Positions 1 to 12,864 of a stretch of DNA of 64,000 nucleotides are shown here, piece by piece. How positions within the stretch are numbered: the first letter of the stretch is position 1; each line of letters starts with the position of its first letter. A program made the position numbers and the translations under genes. A model generated the notes under the pieces. The model saw nothing but the letters and a program-made list of their open reading frames with translations. It was not told the DNA's origin and made no database searches. The stretch is taken from contig JAVYIG010007523.1 of assembly GCA_035222895.1 (NCBI GenBank), forward strand, positions 1-64,000, in the 5' to 3' direction. Source of the stretch: Strongylocentrotus droebachiensis. Its lineage: Eukaryota > Echinodermata > Echinoidea > Camarodonta > Strongylocentrotidae.

Positions 1-1900
1 GGCATTGTTTTCTTTATAGAGGGAGCAAGTAGCTACAAGTCGTACAGTGGGGCTTTAAATACGATCTCACCATGTCTTTTTACAAGAATTTGTATAGAGT
101 GAGTGAATGTCAAATGTTTGTCCAAAGTTACCCGAACGTAGCAACGAGAGGTCTGTACACAGTGTAAGTATAGGCGACCGAGGATACATTGCATGATACG
201 GTGCATGCACCTTGCAAATTCTTGGCACATGCATACTTTTGCAAGAATCTAAATTGGAGGATGCAGACTACACGTTCGAAAAAGTAAAAAGACATTTCTC
301 AGTGCTTTCCAGCAATTTACCGTGTAATGCGTGTTAGAACATAAAGAGAGAGAGAGAGATGGGGGGGGGGGGGTGGGGGAAAAGAGAAAGATAGAGGGAG
401 AGAAAGAGTGGGCGGTACAAATATGGTAGCATTTGCGAACTTTACATAAAGACTTATGGAGATAGCAAGTTTCTTTTCCAAGATGACTGTATAGGCTTAT
501 GAATATACAATATTCAGGTCGGTATAGATTTTGTTTCTCCTGGCCGTCAAATTCAGATCTGTTTCAAATAAATCTTCCAAAAAATGAAGTTTCAAAGTGC
601 CTCTTGTATTATGCCTCTTGCATTATGCCACCAACACTGAGAATTCGAAGACAAGGAAATCATATTTCGTAATAAATCATCCAATTTCGCGCCTGGGATG
701 AAAACACGACATCTTTGGCGCCGATAAACACAAACAGGGAGCCTTAGAGGATTCATAATTTTGTTTACAATTTCTTTCCGCAGTCATCGTGAATCAGTTG
801 GTATAAATTCTATCATTTTGGTGGATGTCAAGAGGTTATAAAAAAGAATTCGGAAACATATTTAGATTGTTGTTTTTACCGATGAAAGATTTAAGAAATT
901 GAGGGGAATGACTTGCGGATACGAGGGCTGCTTACTGCGAAATAATTTAGTTTGAACAGCGGCGAATTTAGGGAATTTAGGGGTCACAACTGCCCATTTG
1001 AATGCCCAAATGGTATAGTTCAAACTGCACAACAAACACAAAAATGCCCCTTAATAACTTTGGAATATTGCCCTTTCAAAATCCTGAAGAACAGTCCACT
1101 TCATGAACCTATGTGAAGAGGCTTAAGGTACAACTCAACATCATTTACAGATCATGTTTATCTCAAGGGGGGGGGGTGTGTCCATCCATTTTTATGATGG
1201 AGATGGGGTGCGCAAATTCATAAATCGTAGTTAAATACACCATAAGATAATCTCAAAGTTATTGGGGCAAGTGTCTGGACCCCCTCCCACCCCCCCCCCC
1301 TCCACTACCCCGCCCCGCCTTAAAGGTCGATGTTCCTATATTTACACGGCTGTAAAAAACCCAATAACACACTACAGTAACAGAGATTTCGAGATTAATA
1401 ATGTGGTTCGACACTCAACAGTGATAATCTTAACGGCCGCTGCATTATAATATAGCGCGTCATTTGCCCTGCGTCAGTGACGCATGCGGTCTTTGACGCA
1501 ACATGAGAGCGCAATCGTACAAGAAGTAATTGCAAAACGAACGGTTCTTATGATTATTTGAATATACGTTAGCGTTAGGGCCAATTAACGCATGATTGAC
1601 GCATGAAATACCGCACTCGAAATGACGCCTCGTCTGCAACGCGCATATAAATACGATGTCATACTGTGCCACACTGTGAGTTTGTTTGTGCTAAATGTTG
1701 GTATTTTTGAATTACTTCCAAATTGTATCTAATTCTGAAACTCGACCGCAATCGTTATTTTTGTCCTGCGCTATATAGTGTTAAATTCATGGAATAGGCT
1801 TGGGATGGTGCCAGTTTTCTAAGCGTCTTAAAATCTTTAAACAGATCTTAAGTTAAATCTTTTAAACAGATCTGAATATTCGTGTTTCTAATTTAACGCT
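1..1900. other. Non-coding left flank
   Basis: No exon with a convincing protein match was found here. The stretch holds a short GA tract followed by a run of 14 G (about 345-375), a C-rich tract at 1279-1310, and AT-rich sequence. It could be an intron or upstream DNA of the C1q-like gene whose last exons start at 2262. Short open frames in it have no recognisable domain. Confidence 0.5.
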
Positions 1901-1947
1901 TGGCCTGGCATATCTCCTTTGCACTTATCCCCCTCCTCACCCCTCCC

Positions 1948-1948
1948 C

Positions 1949-1985
<37 letters not shown>

Positions 1986-1986
1986 G
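1948..1986. repeat. (CT)n microsatellite
   Basis: About 18 uninterrupted CT units followed by imperfect CT-rich sequence to about 2030. It lies about 300 bp before a coding exon, within the presumed intron. Confidence 0.9.
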
Positions 1987-2261
1987 CGCCATCTCTCTGT
2001 CCTTTTATCTCTCTCTCTTTCTTTCTCTCCCCTACGTCATCATCCCTCTTTCCCTGTTGTAACGTATATAGCTCCGAATTAGAGCTTTCTTTTGAGTCAA
2101 GACATTTTATGGTTTGCAGTGATTCGTCATAATATGTCTTGTACTCCTCATAATATAATTGTCATCACCACAAAATGGTGCTATACATCTATAAACTGTT
2201 TGAAATTGTTAATATATAATATCTCTCTCTTTTTTGTATATCTCTCCTTTCTCTCGTACAG

Positions 2262-3149
2262 GTCGTTAGAGTTTGTATCGGGTATGGAGAGCAACAGCAG
2301 AGTATTTACAGTGGCAGTAGTATCTGGTCTCTTGCGATTAGAGGTAAGAAATATTGTTCTCCTCGTTCTTCTATTTGCTTTTCTCCTTACCAATCCTTTC
2401 CCCTCCTTATTACCTGTTCCCTGTCCTCTCTGTTAAACAGAAGAGTATCAGTAATAGCTTTATACGATTTGATAAATGGACCCATGCAGTATAATCTTTG
2501 TTGATAATGGAATAATGTACGTCTTGCCTTGATAAGATTTGTACTGCTAATCTATTACCTACTACTCATCCCAATCAAACATCTTATCAGTGCCATTGCC
2601 CCTCCCCCGAATGCAACACTTTGTCAGTGCCGTAACACCCCCCCCCCCCCCCCCCTCCTCCTAATTATTGAAATTAAAAGAACTCCATTACTTCTAGTTT
2701 GGGTTACGAACCACAATCCATGACATAACTGAACCTTCAGTTAATGTGCATTCACGATTAGATACAGTTTTGCATACGACATTTTTACCTTCAGACAACT
2801 TTCAACAAATCCACTTTCAGAACTCAACTAAAGACATACCTATTTCAGTCACTGCTTGTTTGTGGTTAGAATCATGACCAGACAATTTTGGTAGTTTTTC
2901 AGTCTCATCAGCACCTTTGATTATACAACTAGATATTGGCGCTTTATAAATTCCTGGCTGGGAAAATTGGATTGGAACTTTTATCGTGTATTTCGTCACT
3001 ATACTTGACATTACTTTAATCTATCTCATCTATTTTTCTCCCATTCTCAGGAGGGCCAATACGCGTCAGTGTACATAGACAACAGTTCTGGTCGTCGTAT
3101 TGAGATTCAGGTCGGTTCTGACTATAGCGGAGTCTTGATGGGAGTCTAG
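2262..3149 (+). CDS. C1q/TNF-fold protein, last two coding exons (3' part of gene)
   Basis: Two exons are seen: 2262-2343 (acceptor TACAG before it, donor GTAAGA after it) and 3051-3149 (acceptor TCTCAG), ending in TAG. Joined in phase they give a C-terminus that reads SGLLRLEEGQYASVYIDN, then GRRIEIQ and SDYSGVLMGV. The layout matches the last strands of a C1q domain: a leucine-rich strand ending L-E-x-G-Q/D, a V-Y strand, then S-x-Y/F-S-G-x-L near the end. C1q-family proteins are usually secreted trimers acting in adhesion, immunity or signalling. The first exon opens in codon position 3, so there must be earlier exons; none was recognised upstream, and they probably lie off the window. The TNF ligand fold is the alternative, since the two share this topology. 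The subfamily cannot be named from about 59 residues. Confidence 0.62.
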
Positions 3150-5365
3150 TTATATCTTTGGATCATCCAAATTTGCGGATGGAAATGAGGACTATCGGGT
3201 TACGTTCGACACCTTTTCAGTTATATATTAGAAAAGGAAAAACGTTAATTTAGAAATGGGAAACGTTCTGCAAAGTTGGATTTTTACTTTGAACCCATTC
3301 CAGGTAAAAACAGTGAAACCCGCTCCTCGATGTTTGTTGATATGATCAGCTAGTCACAGTCGCGTCCTCCAGATAAAAAACAAAAACGAAGTGTGGCCAT
3401 GTTTGAAGGAGACGAAATAATATTTGAGGCATTGCATGGTCAGTTTGCAAGTGATAGAGTGAAGTTAAACTTTTCTTCCAAGCGACATTACAATATATAT
3501 TTGAAAACAGCAAGATGGGATTCTGCATGCCGACATGTCAATTCTGGCCTAGGACCATATCTGAGGTCGGATGGAAACCATTTTTTTTTCGAGGAACTCA
3601 CCCGAAGACCACTATTGTGGGGCCGACATTGAGCTTATATACGCGATGGCATTCGAACCTTAAGCTGAGATGGAAATTTCTTGATTTTGTTTTTGTTAAT
3701 CCATCAAAGTGAGACAGTTTCCTGAGTATTGTGGACTACAAATGGATATATATGAAGAAATGAGTAGCATAAATCAACCGTATTAAATATCTTGAAGAGA
3801 TCTCGGTGCGTGAAATTGTTCGTCGGGTGGTGAACCGTTTGCAAGATTTACTGCTGTTGCTTCAAAGAGTGATGATAGGCCAATACGGCTCTTGAAAACT
3901 TACACACCCGACTTTTGCGAATCGAATCACGTGATATTTATCGTAGGCGTATCTGAAGGACAATATTAAGAATTCGGAATCGAAGATGAACATAGTATAG
4001 GAAGAAAACGACAGTTTTGACACCTTAACATCGTTGATGTTCATTAAGACTCGAACGAGCTGCTTATAGTAACACCCAGTCGTAGTTAAGGTAAAAGTAC
4101 AGCATGATATTTGAATAAAAGAGGGATAATTAACCTCAGTTTTGTTAATTCAAATAATTTAGAACAGTATAAAAACAAATGGACTATATTGTCAGAAGCT
4201 GTTCTATTATGCACGATACAAGGTGTAGCGCTGTCATGCTAGATGTGTATTGATGAAATATGCTATTTGTTAATGTATAATCAATCAGTGTATCTCCTAT
4301 TTTTGTACCAAAACGTGGCAAAATCATGTGAAAATCATATTAAGGGTTCCACAAGGTATTGTTATGTGTAGTGTAATTTCTTTTGATTCGAGTGTTAAAA
4401 CATTCAATATTATTTAATAAATTAGTCATCTGTCGCCAGTATAATCAACGTGTATCATGAATGACTAAAATCATGATTGTATTGTTGTGCGTATACAGAA
4501 ATTCAATTTTGAATGGGCCTGCAAGGGGTGCGTACGTATTTAGGGTACTTCAAATGCTGGATACGCCTTGGGTTTAATTCACTGATAGCGATTGTTTTAC
4601 CTTTTGGGGGTTTCAACATTATGTTCTTAATTCACTGTGATAACCCTTGGCAAGAAGACATGTGGTCATTGATATATCGCGAAATTTACGTAATTTTGTT
4701 GCGGGGAAATCTAATGTCAACTGGGAATAAACAATTTAAAAGAACTCTAGTTCATTTTAAATTCGTCTCAACATTAAACAATCACGAAATCAATTAATTT
4801 GTACTCTATAACTTGTATCATTTGGTATTCCTTTCTTTTCCCCTATGATCTAGTCATAATGATTATCCATATAATTAGATTTGCAAATTATCAAATAATA
4901 TAGCGATGATATTATAGTTTCTTGATGATTTTGAGATACGACGTGGAATTCAGTTCGTATTCAGGACGTTTGTGACCAATTAGTACGATATTATCATTAT
5001 GCGATTGTAGTTATGTATAGAACTTTGTCTTGTATAAAATCAAAATTGTAAACAGATGCATTATGTATGCTCTTATGGCAAAGAAATCGGTGTTATGATG
5101 ACAGAAATTATGTGTATTTATCGTTCAAGAAATTGAAATGTTCGTCGTGTATTATGTCTCTTTGTAATATAACTTATTGTGACCTGTATATTCATTATTT
5201 ATATTTAAAATTTACATTGTAGATATTGTAAAGGATATGACAAGATGTGTAAGTATCCCCTGTATAATCGAATCAATGTGTTTTTGAAAAACATAGAAAC
5301 GGGAGAAATGCTTTTGAATTACGAGATCAACTTGTGACCAAATAAAATATCTTATTGTCAAAGAA
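3150..5365 (+). other. Probable 3' UTR of the C1q-like gene
   Basis: The sequence after the TAG at 3147-3149 is AT-rich, has no long open frame, and runs to a canonical AATAAA at 5341. Treating this as one long 3' UTR is inference: another AATAAA, near 4728, could give an earlier end. Confidence 0.4.
5341..5346 (+). terminator. Candidate poly(A) signal, C1q-like gene
   Basis: AATAAA about 2.2 kb after the stop codon, followed within 30 bases by a TTATTGT-rich stretch. Position and motif fit a polyadenylation site, but no transcript supports it here. Confidence 0.35.
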
Positions 5366-6240
5366 TAGTGACATTAATTTTCACCATTTCCGATTGCTTA
5401 TGAAACATATTTTATAGACTACAATTTTGTAAGCATTATCTTGAAACCTAAATAAGACAAATAAAATTAACAATATCTTAAACTAAATAGAAAACTATAA
5501 ACATGCAACAACAAAAAAGCAATTGAAATGACCTAAAATGCAACAACAATTTCAGTGCATGGTAATAAAACAATGTAGAAACTTTTTACGTCGACGAATA
5601 CCCACTGTGGAAGTTATTTCAATGAAATGGTCCAATGAACCGCCAAAATCATTTCACTTTCAAATGATTATTGACCTGATTGAATGCAGCTAATGATCCA
5701 TATTGGATAAATGTCAAGAAAATAGTTAACAAAAAGGAATAAACTGGATTATGGTTATGTATATCAACAAACTATTATGATTGGTTTTATTCAGAAATTT
5801 CGTTTCTCTCAACTCATGAAGCGTATTTCATGTAATAGTGTGGTGCCTGACCCGTTCTTCGTTTACCGTTGCTATGCATACTCCACATAGTCTTAATCAA
5901 AATTGTAACATAAAAGGGGTCGTGGCACCATTCTGGATCTGCAACTTTTTCCTATATTTTCATTTTTGAAACCTTTTAATAAAGCTTATTACTACCATGA
6001 TGGTTTAGTCAGGTTCATATCGAAACTATTGTACTTGAAATATTTATTTTTCGCATATTTTTGTATTTTTCTTTGAATCTCAGGGTTATGTTTTGTATGG
6101 AACCCTTAATTAACTACACTGCCATCGCTCTGTTTCGTGTAAATCATAAAACATAAATTCATGTATGAACTGAATAGAATAAAAACGCTGTAATCGTAAA
6201 TACTTTTCAATGCTCATGTGTCAGTTTGTTGTGAGATGGC
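5366..6240. other. AT-rich intergenic DNA
   Basis: AT-rich unique-looking sequence without a supported exon, repeat or RNA gene. Confidence 0.5.
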
Positions 6241-6253
6241 CCCATAATGCTGA

Positions 6254-6860
6254 AGATGACGATGTTAATGACGATGATGATGATGATGGTGGTGATGATG
6301 ATGGTGGTGATGATGGTGATGATGATGATGATGATGGTGGTGATGATGGTAATGATGATGGTGGTGGTGTTGATGATGATGATGATGGTGGTGATGATGG
6401 TGATGATGATGGTGGTGGTGGTGGAGATGATGGTGATGATGATGATGATGATGGTGGTGATGATGGTGATGATGATGGTGGTGGTGGTGATGATGGTGGT
6501 GATGATGATGGTGACGATGATGATGATGGTGGTGATGATGGTGATGATGATGGTGGTGGTGGTGGAGATGATGGTGATGATGATGATGATGATGGTGGTG
6601 ATGATGGTGATGATGATGATGATGATGGTGGTGATGATGGTAATGATGATGGTGGTGGTGTTGATGATGATGATGATGGTGGTGATGATGGTGATGATGA
6701 TGGTGGTGGTAGTGGTGTTGATGATGATGAGGATGATGGTGATGGTGGTGATGATGGGGATGATGACGATGATGGTGGTGTGGTGGTGGAGATGGTGGTG
6801 GTGGTGGTGGTGGTGATAATGATGTTGATGATGATGATGGTGTTGGTAGTGGTGGTGGTA
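6254..6860. repeat. GAT/GGT trinucleotide tract with higher-order copies
   Basis: About 600 bp built almost only from GAT and GGT triplets, with rare interruptions (GGA, AAT, GAC). Longer blocks recur in the same order, for example the GGTGGTGGAGATGATGG block near 6415 and again near 6555, so the tract has grown by duplicating segments of tens of bases as well as single triplets. Two plus frames and two minus frames stay open only because the triplet set lacks stops in those frames; they would give Asp/Gly, Met/Val, Ser/Pro or Ile/Thr runs. No coding function is supported. Confidence 0.95.
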
Positions 6861-6879
6861 TAATGGTATATCATGCATT

Positions 6880-7960
6880 GATATTTCTTATGTTGAGTAG
6901 TGTTGCTGCTGCTACTGCCGATTGTGACAGTAAAAGTAATAGATTCAAACAGAACACCTATCAACATAACATCATCTATCATTAAATGGCAGTTTAAAAA
7001 AGGCTTTGACAAGGCAACATAACATGCTCATTGTGCTGAATTTCTCACTCTTGATTCAAACAAGGATGTAGCGTCTTTAGAGTCGTGTTTAGTTTAAGTT
7101 ATTTTTTAAATCACCGGTTTTGTTTATGAATTTCCTCACTCGTCCATGTAGATTAATACCATCGAAAGTTACAGACAAGTCAACTGCATAGTACCAGTTA
7201 GCATGATGAAGCGTCTCTGAGTTGATGTGAAATGTCGCAAGCTAAAACAAAGTAGGCTAAGCTGTCAAGTACTGTGTGCAATAATGTTTTGAAATTGAAA
7301 TGATTCCAGATTTACGCCCAGAAAATCGTTGAAATTTAAGGGGTGGATAACGAGTTTTGAAACAATTAACAATGATAGTATGACTTAGTTCTACTTATTG
7401 TATTCTGACTTTGTTATTTTCCTTATCTTTATCCAAAGTAATAGTATCAATAACCAGAAATGAACTTAAAGAATAATACATGGCTAGTGAAAATTAGAAA
7501 CGGTGTATCTAAATATCTCAATGGAAAGGACGGAACATGATATTTTCAAGAGAGTACAAGTACCAGCGTTATGGCGAAGGATGTTGCATGTTTTTGGGAG
7601 CCCAATGAGGTCATCTATCGTTAATCGTAACAGAATCAGACGTGACCGTGGGAAGATGATAATTGTGAGATGTCCGTCTGACAACCCAGAGGAAGCAAAA
7701 GGGAGAGTCTGTTGTCATCATGACTTTGTAGTTGGACCATCAAGGGGGTCACATGGGGGTTCGAATCTTAGAAAGGGTAAGGATGAGGGATGAAAGGGGG
7801 AAGGAAGTGGATGTAGAGGGGGATTAAAGAGATGCGAAAGTGAAGATGATCATGGTAATGAAGAGAGATGGGGTCAGAGCATTGGTATCGAGAGGGGTGT
7901 GTGGGTGGGTGGGGGTAGAAGATGTAGGCCAATATGGAGGCGGGGTGACATAACTGTGAA
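6880..7960. other. Intergenic DNA, nothing recognised
   Basis: No domain, RNA gene or multi-copy repeat was recognised. A 96-codon open frame at 7503-7793 has no recognisable motif and runs into GA-rich low-complexity DNA. Confidence 0.5.
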
Positions 7961-7963
7961 AAA

Positions 7964-7967
<4 letters not shown>

Positions 7968-8014
<47 letters not shown>

Positions 8015-8200
8015 GAGACAGACATTTACAGACAAAACATACAGACAGGAGTACATACAGAGAGAGTGACGCATAGATAGAGAGATATATAGGGGAGACA
8101 GACATTTACATACTAAACATACAGACAGGAATACAGACAGAGACACGGACGAACAGAGAGAGACAGAGAGAAAGACAGAAAGAGAGAGAGAGAGGGAGAG
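7968..8200. repeat. (GA)n tract and GACAGA-rich low-complexity DNA
   Basis: A run of about 21 GA units (7968-8010) is followed by about 190 bp of imperfect GA/CA-rich sequence. In it a short segment containing GAGACAGACATTTACA occurs twice (near 8015 and 8095), a local tandem duplication of about 80 bp. Confidence 0.85.
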
Positions 8201-8394
8201 GGTAAGCAAAAATGCTAACAAGACCGAGAGACTAAAAAGAACAAAGGAAGGGTTAAGTAGTAAGAGAGTGTATAGTTATAAAGACAGAGATATACATTAA
8301 GCAGAGAATGGAAAAGAGGAAATAGAAAGAGAGGAAAGAGAGAAATAGCGGGTGGGGGGGGGGGGGGGTACTATATAGTTGCAAGGTATTACAT

Positions 8395-8640
8395 TTCAAT
8401 ACATTTCATTTAATTTCTTTATTGTGTCCATATAGGATAATTGTTTATATTTACATGAACAATCTTGCTTCAACATATGAACATAGGAACAACATATAAT
8501 TGACATTCATAGGGCATTACAGGCTGGGTCCGGCAGTGCCAAAGGTAAAAAAAAAGTTACAGTGAGTAATTATTCTGCTCCATGATCATCATTATCTGGA
8601 TACTTCACTGACACCACCGCCCCCTAATTAATATTATAGG
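8395..8640 (-). mobile_element. Probable LINE 3' end remnant
   Basis: Read on the minus strand, the left edge carries an AATAAAGAAATT tail of the type that ends CR1/L2-like non-LTR elements of invertebrates, preceded by a GGACACAATAAAG-like segment. Only the 3' non-coding tail is present and no reverse-transcriptase frame remains, so the assignment rests on tail style alone. Confidence 0.4.
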
Positions 8641-10900
8641 CATATATAACTATTACAAGGTAAAGGGGTGAATGGAGAAAGCAAAGAAAGAGTAGTCACA
8701 TGAAATTGTCAAGGTGATGAAAACAAGATATTATATTCCGATTCTTAAAATATAAAGCAACAAAACGCTGTTCTATATTTATAAGCAATTATTAGGCCCA
8801 GTCGTATTATAAATTTGCACTTTTTCCTGTAAATATTGGCGAGAGGATAGCAAAAAATATATATGGCTTAAAATACTCCAGGACATTCCTGCTCTGTTGC
8901 TAAAATGAAAATATGGACATTAATTAAAGCTAAGTTTACAAAGTCTGGTTTACGCTGTATTTTTGGAAAATGAGAGGAAACCATCACGACAACTCATCAA
9001 AATTCGAATCACAATAGACACCATAGCGATGCAGTAGAACGTGGGAAATATTTTAAACTGAAGAAATGTTGTTGAATATTTTCCTACTAAATTGAACGAA
9101 CTCACAAACACTTCCAACTAATAAGGTTGTACATAAAAGTGTTTTTGGCAAAAGAAATCAACATCTATCATAAACAAAAATTGTCCGTCATCAAATCGTG
9201 TCAACGACTTCGATGAAAAACCCAAACTTACAAGAATGATCGCCCATGGTCGGCTGAGAAATACGATAGCACTGGCGAATTACAGGCTACAACTTTCTTC
9301 ATCAAAAAAAGTTAGCGCCAAGTAGTTCATAACAAGCTGAAACATTTTTGGCTATGTGTGACATTGTCTGCGCTCTGTCCACACATATTTATTCTGATTT
9401 TGGAGACAATTAATGCTTGGAGCCTGCTCATGTTAGCCGGAGACATTCGAAAAAATGCTTCTCAAAAACTAGATCAGCTTACACTTGTTTATCCAAAAAG
9501 AGCAGCCCTTTTTTCCCCCATGCGCGCCATGCAGCACAACGTTATCAAAAATATTAGGAGGAAAGACATGTTAACCGAATCATCGATTGGACGATCGCTT
9601 AAATATGACCCGACACGTAATTATCCAATACATGAAGTTACATTTTTGTGATTCTTGCTATAAGTAACAATGTTTCCGCAGGCACTTTTCGATCAAAGGA
9701 AAGATTAATGTCAGAGAAATAAAATTGATATATAATTTTGGTAACACAAACGCGTGTGGTCGAAGAATAGAGTTTGAGTGTTTCCAAATCATGTTCATTT
9801 TCTTACCTCTATTTCAAACTTTCGTCAAGGAACATTGCGCCATTTAAAGTCGTACTAAGTTCGTTTTAGTCAGTCATGTTATCACTTTGCAATCATGACA
9901 GACATCAGTCATTATTAGATAATTCCAAATGGACCGCCCCCCCCCCCCACCTCCCCCATTACACATACACACAGCTAAGAGAAAAGGGGTAAAACGTGAG
10001 AGAAAAGGAAAGTGTAATTGGGGGAGAGGGTAACGTGAGAGGACGCTGATACAACTCCCCCTCCCCCTCTCAGTCCAAAAAAGGGCCACACGTTTCGACC
10101 CAACAGGCACATACAAATCATGACTTTTTAAGCCAAAAAGAAGATAATAATAATCATCTACTCTGACAAACATATCAACATGTTTTAGTACAAACCAGGG
10201 TCAAGTCTTATAAACAGTTGGATTGATCCAAATCAATCGCTAGTTTGCAGTCCCCATTCTCTTATGTACATAGATGCAATTAATATCGACTCTTTATAAG
10301 CCGCGGGTCCTATAGAATCAAAACATTGACGTGTAATTTATCAAGTGCTTGTGCGTACCCAAACCACCAATACCACCAATATCAGACGAATGGCGTAGTG
10401 CCCCCCCCCCCCCCAACCAATATGGCACGCAAGAAGATGTCGTTGACGAAGCTGTCCATGATAGTCATGGCCCGACTGGGGATGCCGGTGTCACGATGAA
10501 ACTGCTTTTTCGACAACAAAAATGTCCCCCTTTAAATCTTTTTCTTTCTCACCCATAGGCACTTGAAATTACGATTACCCTTTTTGTGCTTGTCGCTGAT
10601 ATTATCTGTGCAAATCATTACATAACGCCCCCCCCCCCCCTCCTAGTCAGAAATTATTTTTGTCTTCGAGATTGTGCCCCGTATATTGATCCCATTATTG
10701 TATCTCCTGTGCACAAGTATTTATTCGCTATCATGCAAAGTTTTCAATCAGTTGATGCCCTTTATTTGGAAGACTCTAACTAAACAGCCCTTCGCCTTCC
10801 ATGTAATTTGAAGGAAGAAATACCATGTTCTTTTAGAGCATTTTAAAGATCTCTCTATCACACAACATTTCATCAACATTGCCAGTGGCCTATAGTGGGT
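8641..10900. other. Intergenic DNA with C homopolymers
   Basis: AT-rich sequence with C tracts near 9936, 10400 and 10628. A 97-codon open frame at 9358-9651 lacks any known motif and has no splice or composition support. No RNA gene was recognised. Confidence 0.45.
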
Positions 10901-11224
10901 TCAGACATTGAAGGGACACCGGCATTATGAGGAAGCGGGGAGGGGGGGATCGGTCTTATTCGGTGAATAAATTTCAAGTTAATATGGTGTTGGAAGGAGG
11001 GTGTAGGGGTGGGTGTCTTGTTTTCACGCTCACCTCCCTTCCAACATTTCCCTACTTTTTTTTTTTTTTTTAATTCTCGTATCTATAATTTGTATTGGTA
11101 CGTGCCCCCATGCCCATGTATCTACACCATTGAGAAGTATGGTGTTGCATTGATTACGCCAACGAAGACGATCTCACTATCATGATGAAAATGAATATAT
11201 TAATAATATTAATAATAATTTTGT

Positions 11225-11540
11225 TTACTGTGTAAAGCCTCATTGACGCCTATGCCGCTCTTCATAAGGGCACTGCATTGTTTATTACCCGAGCAGTTGC
11301 CAGGTACCCAGTATAACAGCTGGATGGAGAGTGACAAAATAATTTGGATCAATGTCCTACCGAAGAACGTAAACACGAGTGCTGGGATGGGCTAGGATTT
11401 GAACCCTCAACCCTTTGGAGCGAGAGTCGAGTGGATGAACCACTATACCACGACTCCTCCACAATAATGAGCTGGGATTCGAACCCTCAACCCTTTGAAG
11501 CGAGAGTCGAGTTAATGAACCACTATACCACGAAACCTCC
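11225..11540 (-). mobile_element. tRNA-derived SINE, family B, with doubled head
   Basis: Minus-oriented SINE. Its body (TGGATGGAGAGTGACAAAAT near 11322, then a form of the family's CAATGTC...AAGGACATT segment) is shared with at least six other places in the window. The tRNA-like head is present twice in tandem: two segments of about 70 bp (about 11388-11457 and 11469-11540), each reading GAACCCTCAACCCTTTG, then GCGAGAGTCGAGT and AACCACTATACCACGA on the plus strand. On the minus strand these give A-box-like TGGTATAGTGG and B-box-like GGGTTC signals. Confidence 0.7.
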
Positions 11541-11799
11541 ACATGGTGTCATACCATGAAGACATGGGTAGAAATTTGTTTCCTCTCTGCTTCAGTCTCA
11601 TCATTGAGGTGAAGGTTAGGACAACTCGTACTTTCGAAGTTTGTAAATACGAGAGAGCTGTAGGCTCGTGCACACTCCTTGAGTACGGAACGGCAAGCGG
11701 AAAGGGCGTGGTCTTTGCAGAACATTGTAATGCCCCCTCCTGCCAATATGGGCTACCTCAAATACAAATAATAAAATGTGCACATCGATAGTACAATTT

Positions 11800-12240
11800 T
11801 CTGAAATTGCACCCCCCTCCCCCCCCCTTCAAACATAAATGTACCACAGGTTCTCAGCATATTCATGTCCTATACCATTGCTTAAAGTATATTTTCTTCC
11901 AGTTATTGATAGCTACTGTGAATCTATGTTAGTGGACGTGGTTATACCTGCTGTTTGTTAGATATCTTGTTCTTTTATTAATCATTTCTTGTTTATTTGT
12001 TTGTTTTCATCCATCAACAATTATTCATTTACTAAGAAGACATACTTGTGAAACAAAAATCAGCAAAAATGAGGACACTGTGTTGGTTTTCTTTGGGACT
12101 TGGATCGGCCAGATGTTTTTCTATATCTCTCCCTTTCTCCGCTACTCAGGAGGGAATCCGTTCTTCATTACCTCCGAGAATATCTTGATTGATTCACCCG
12201 CCCAGCAGACTCGAATTCCTAACTCAATTTTTGGCGGCAA
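11800..12240. other. Non-coding DNA before the CT tracts
   Basis: C-rich patch at 11810-11830 followed by AT-rich sequence. No feature was recognised. Confidence 0.4.
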
Positions 12241-12249
12241 GTGACTTCC

Positions 12250-12263
12250 CTCGGCTCTCTCTT

Positions 12264-12315
<52 letters not shown>

Positions 12316-12767
12316 CGCTATTCGGAGCCGTCGTCTTGAACTTTAGGAAGAATCTGTGTCTTCTAAATCTACTCTCTGTCTTTGTCTCTTTCTGCCCCTT
12401 CCTCCGTCGTAATGAACTTGAACAAGAAACTTTCTCGTCAACTCTCTTTATCCATTTCTCTTTCACTTTCTCACTCTCCATTCTCCCCTCTATCTCTTTC
12501 TCACCCCCTCTCTCTGGCTTCTTACTTTTGGTCCTCTCTCTGTCTGTTTACTTCTTCTCTCCCATTCTCCCTTTCCCTCCTCCCCCTCCCTCCCTTACTC
12601 CCTCTCTTATTCTTGAAGCCGTCGACTTCAACTTGAAGAAAACCTCTCCCACTCTCTTATTTTATCTCACCATCATGATCTGGACCCCCCCCCCTCTCTC
12701 TCTCTCTCTCTTCTCTTTATATCTTTAGCGCACTCTCTCTCTCTCCCCCTCTCTCTCTCTTCTCTCT

Positions 12768-12826
<59 letters not shown>

Positions 12827-12860
12827 CTCTCTCCCTCTCTCTCTCTCTCTCTCTCCGACG
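12250..12860. repeat. CT-rich low-complexity block with three (CT)n cores
   Basis: Cores of (CT)n lie at about 12263-12312, 12700-12760 and 12773-12855, separated by pyrimidine-rich sequence. One strand is almost wholly C and T over 600 bp, so it could form triplex (H-DNA). Open frames across it are Ser/Leu or Arg/Glu artefacts of the dinucleotide. Confidence 0.9.
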
Positions 12861-12864
12861 ACAT

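Noticed and set aside
6207-7012. Long open frames of 189 to 263 codons on both strands across the GAT tract
   Set aside because: They exist only because GAT/GGT triplets lack stops in those frames; products would be Asp/Gly, Met/Val, Ser/Pro or Ile/Thr homopolymers with no start context or domain.
9358-9651. 97-codon open frame on the plus strand
   Set aside because: No recognisable domain, no splice signals and no coding-like composition; expected by chance in 64 kb.
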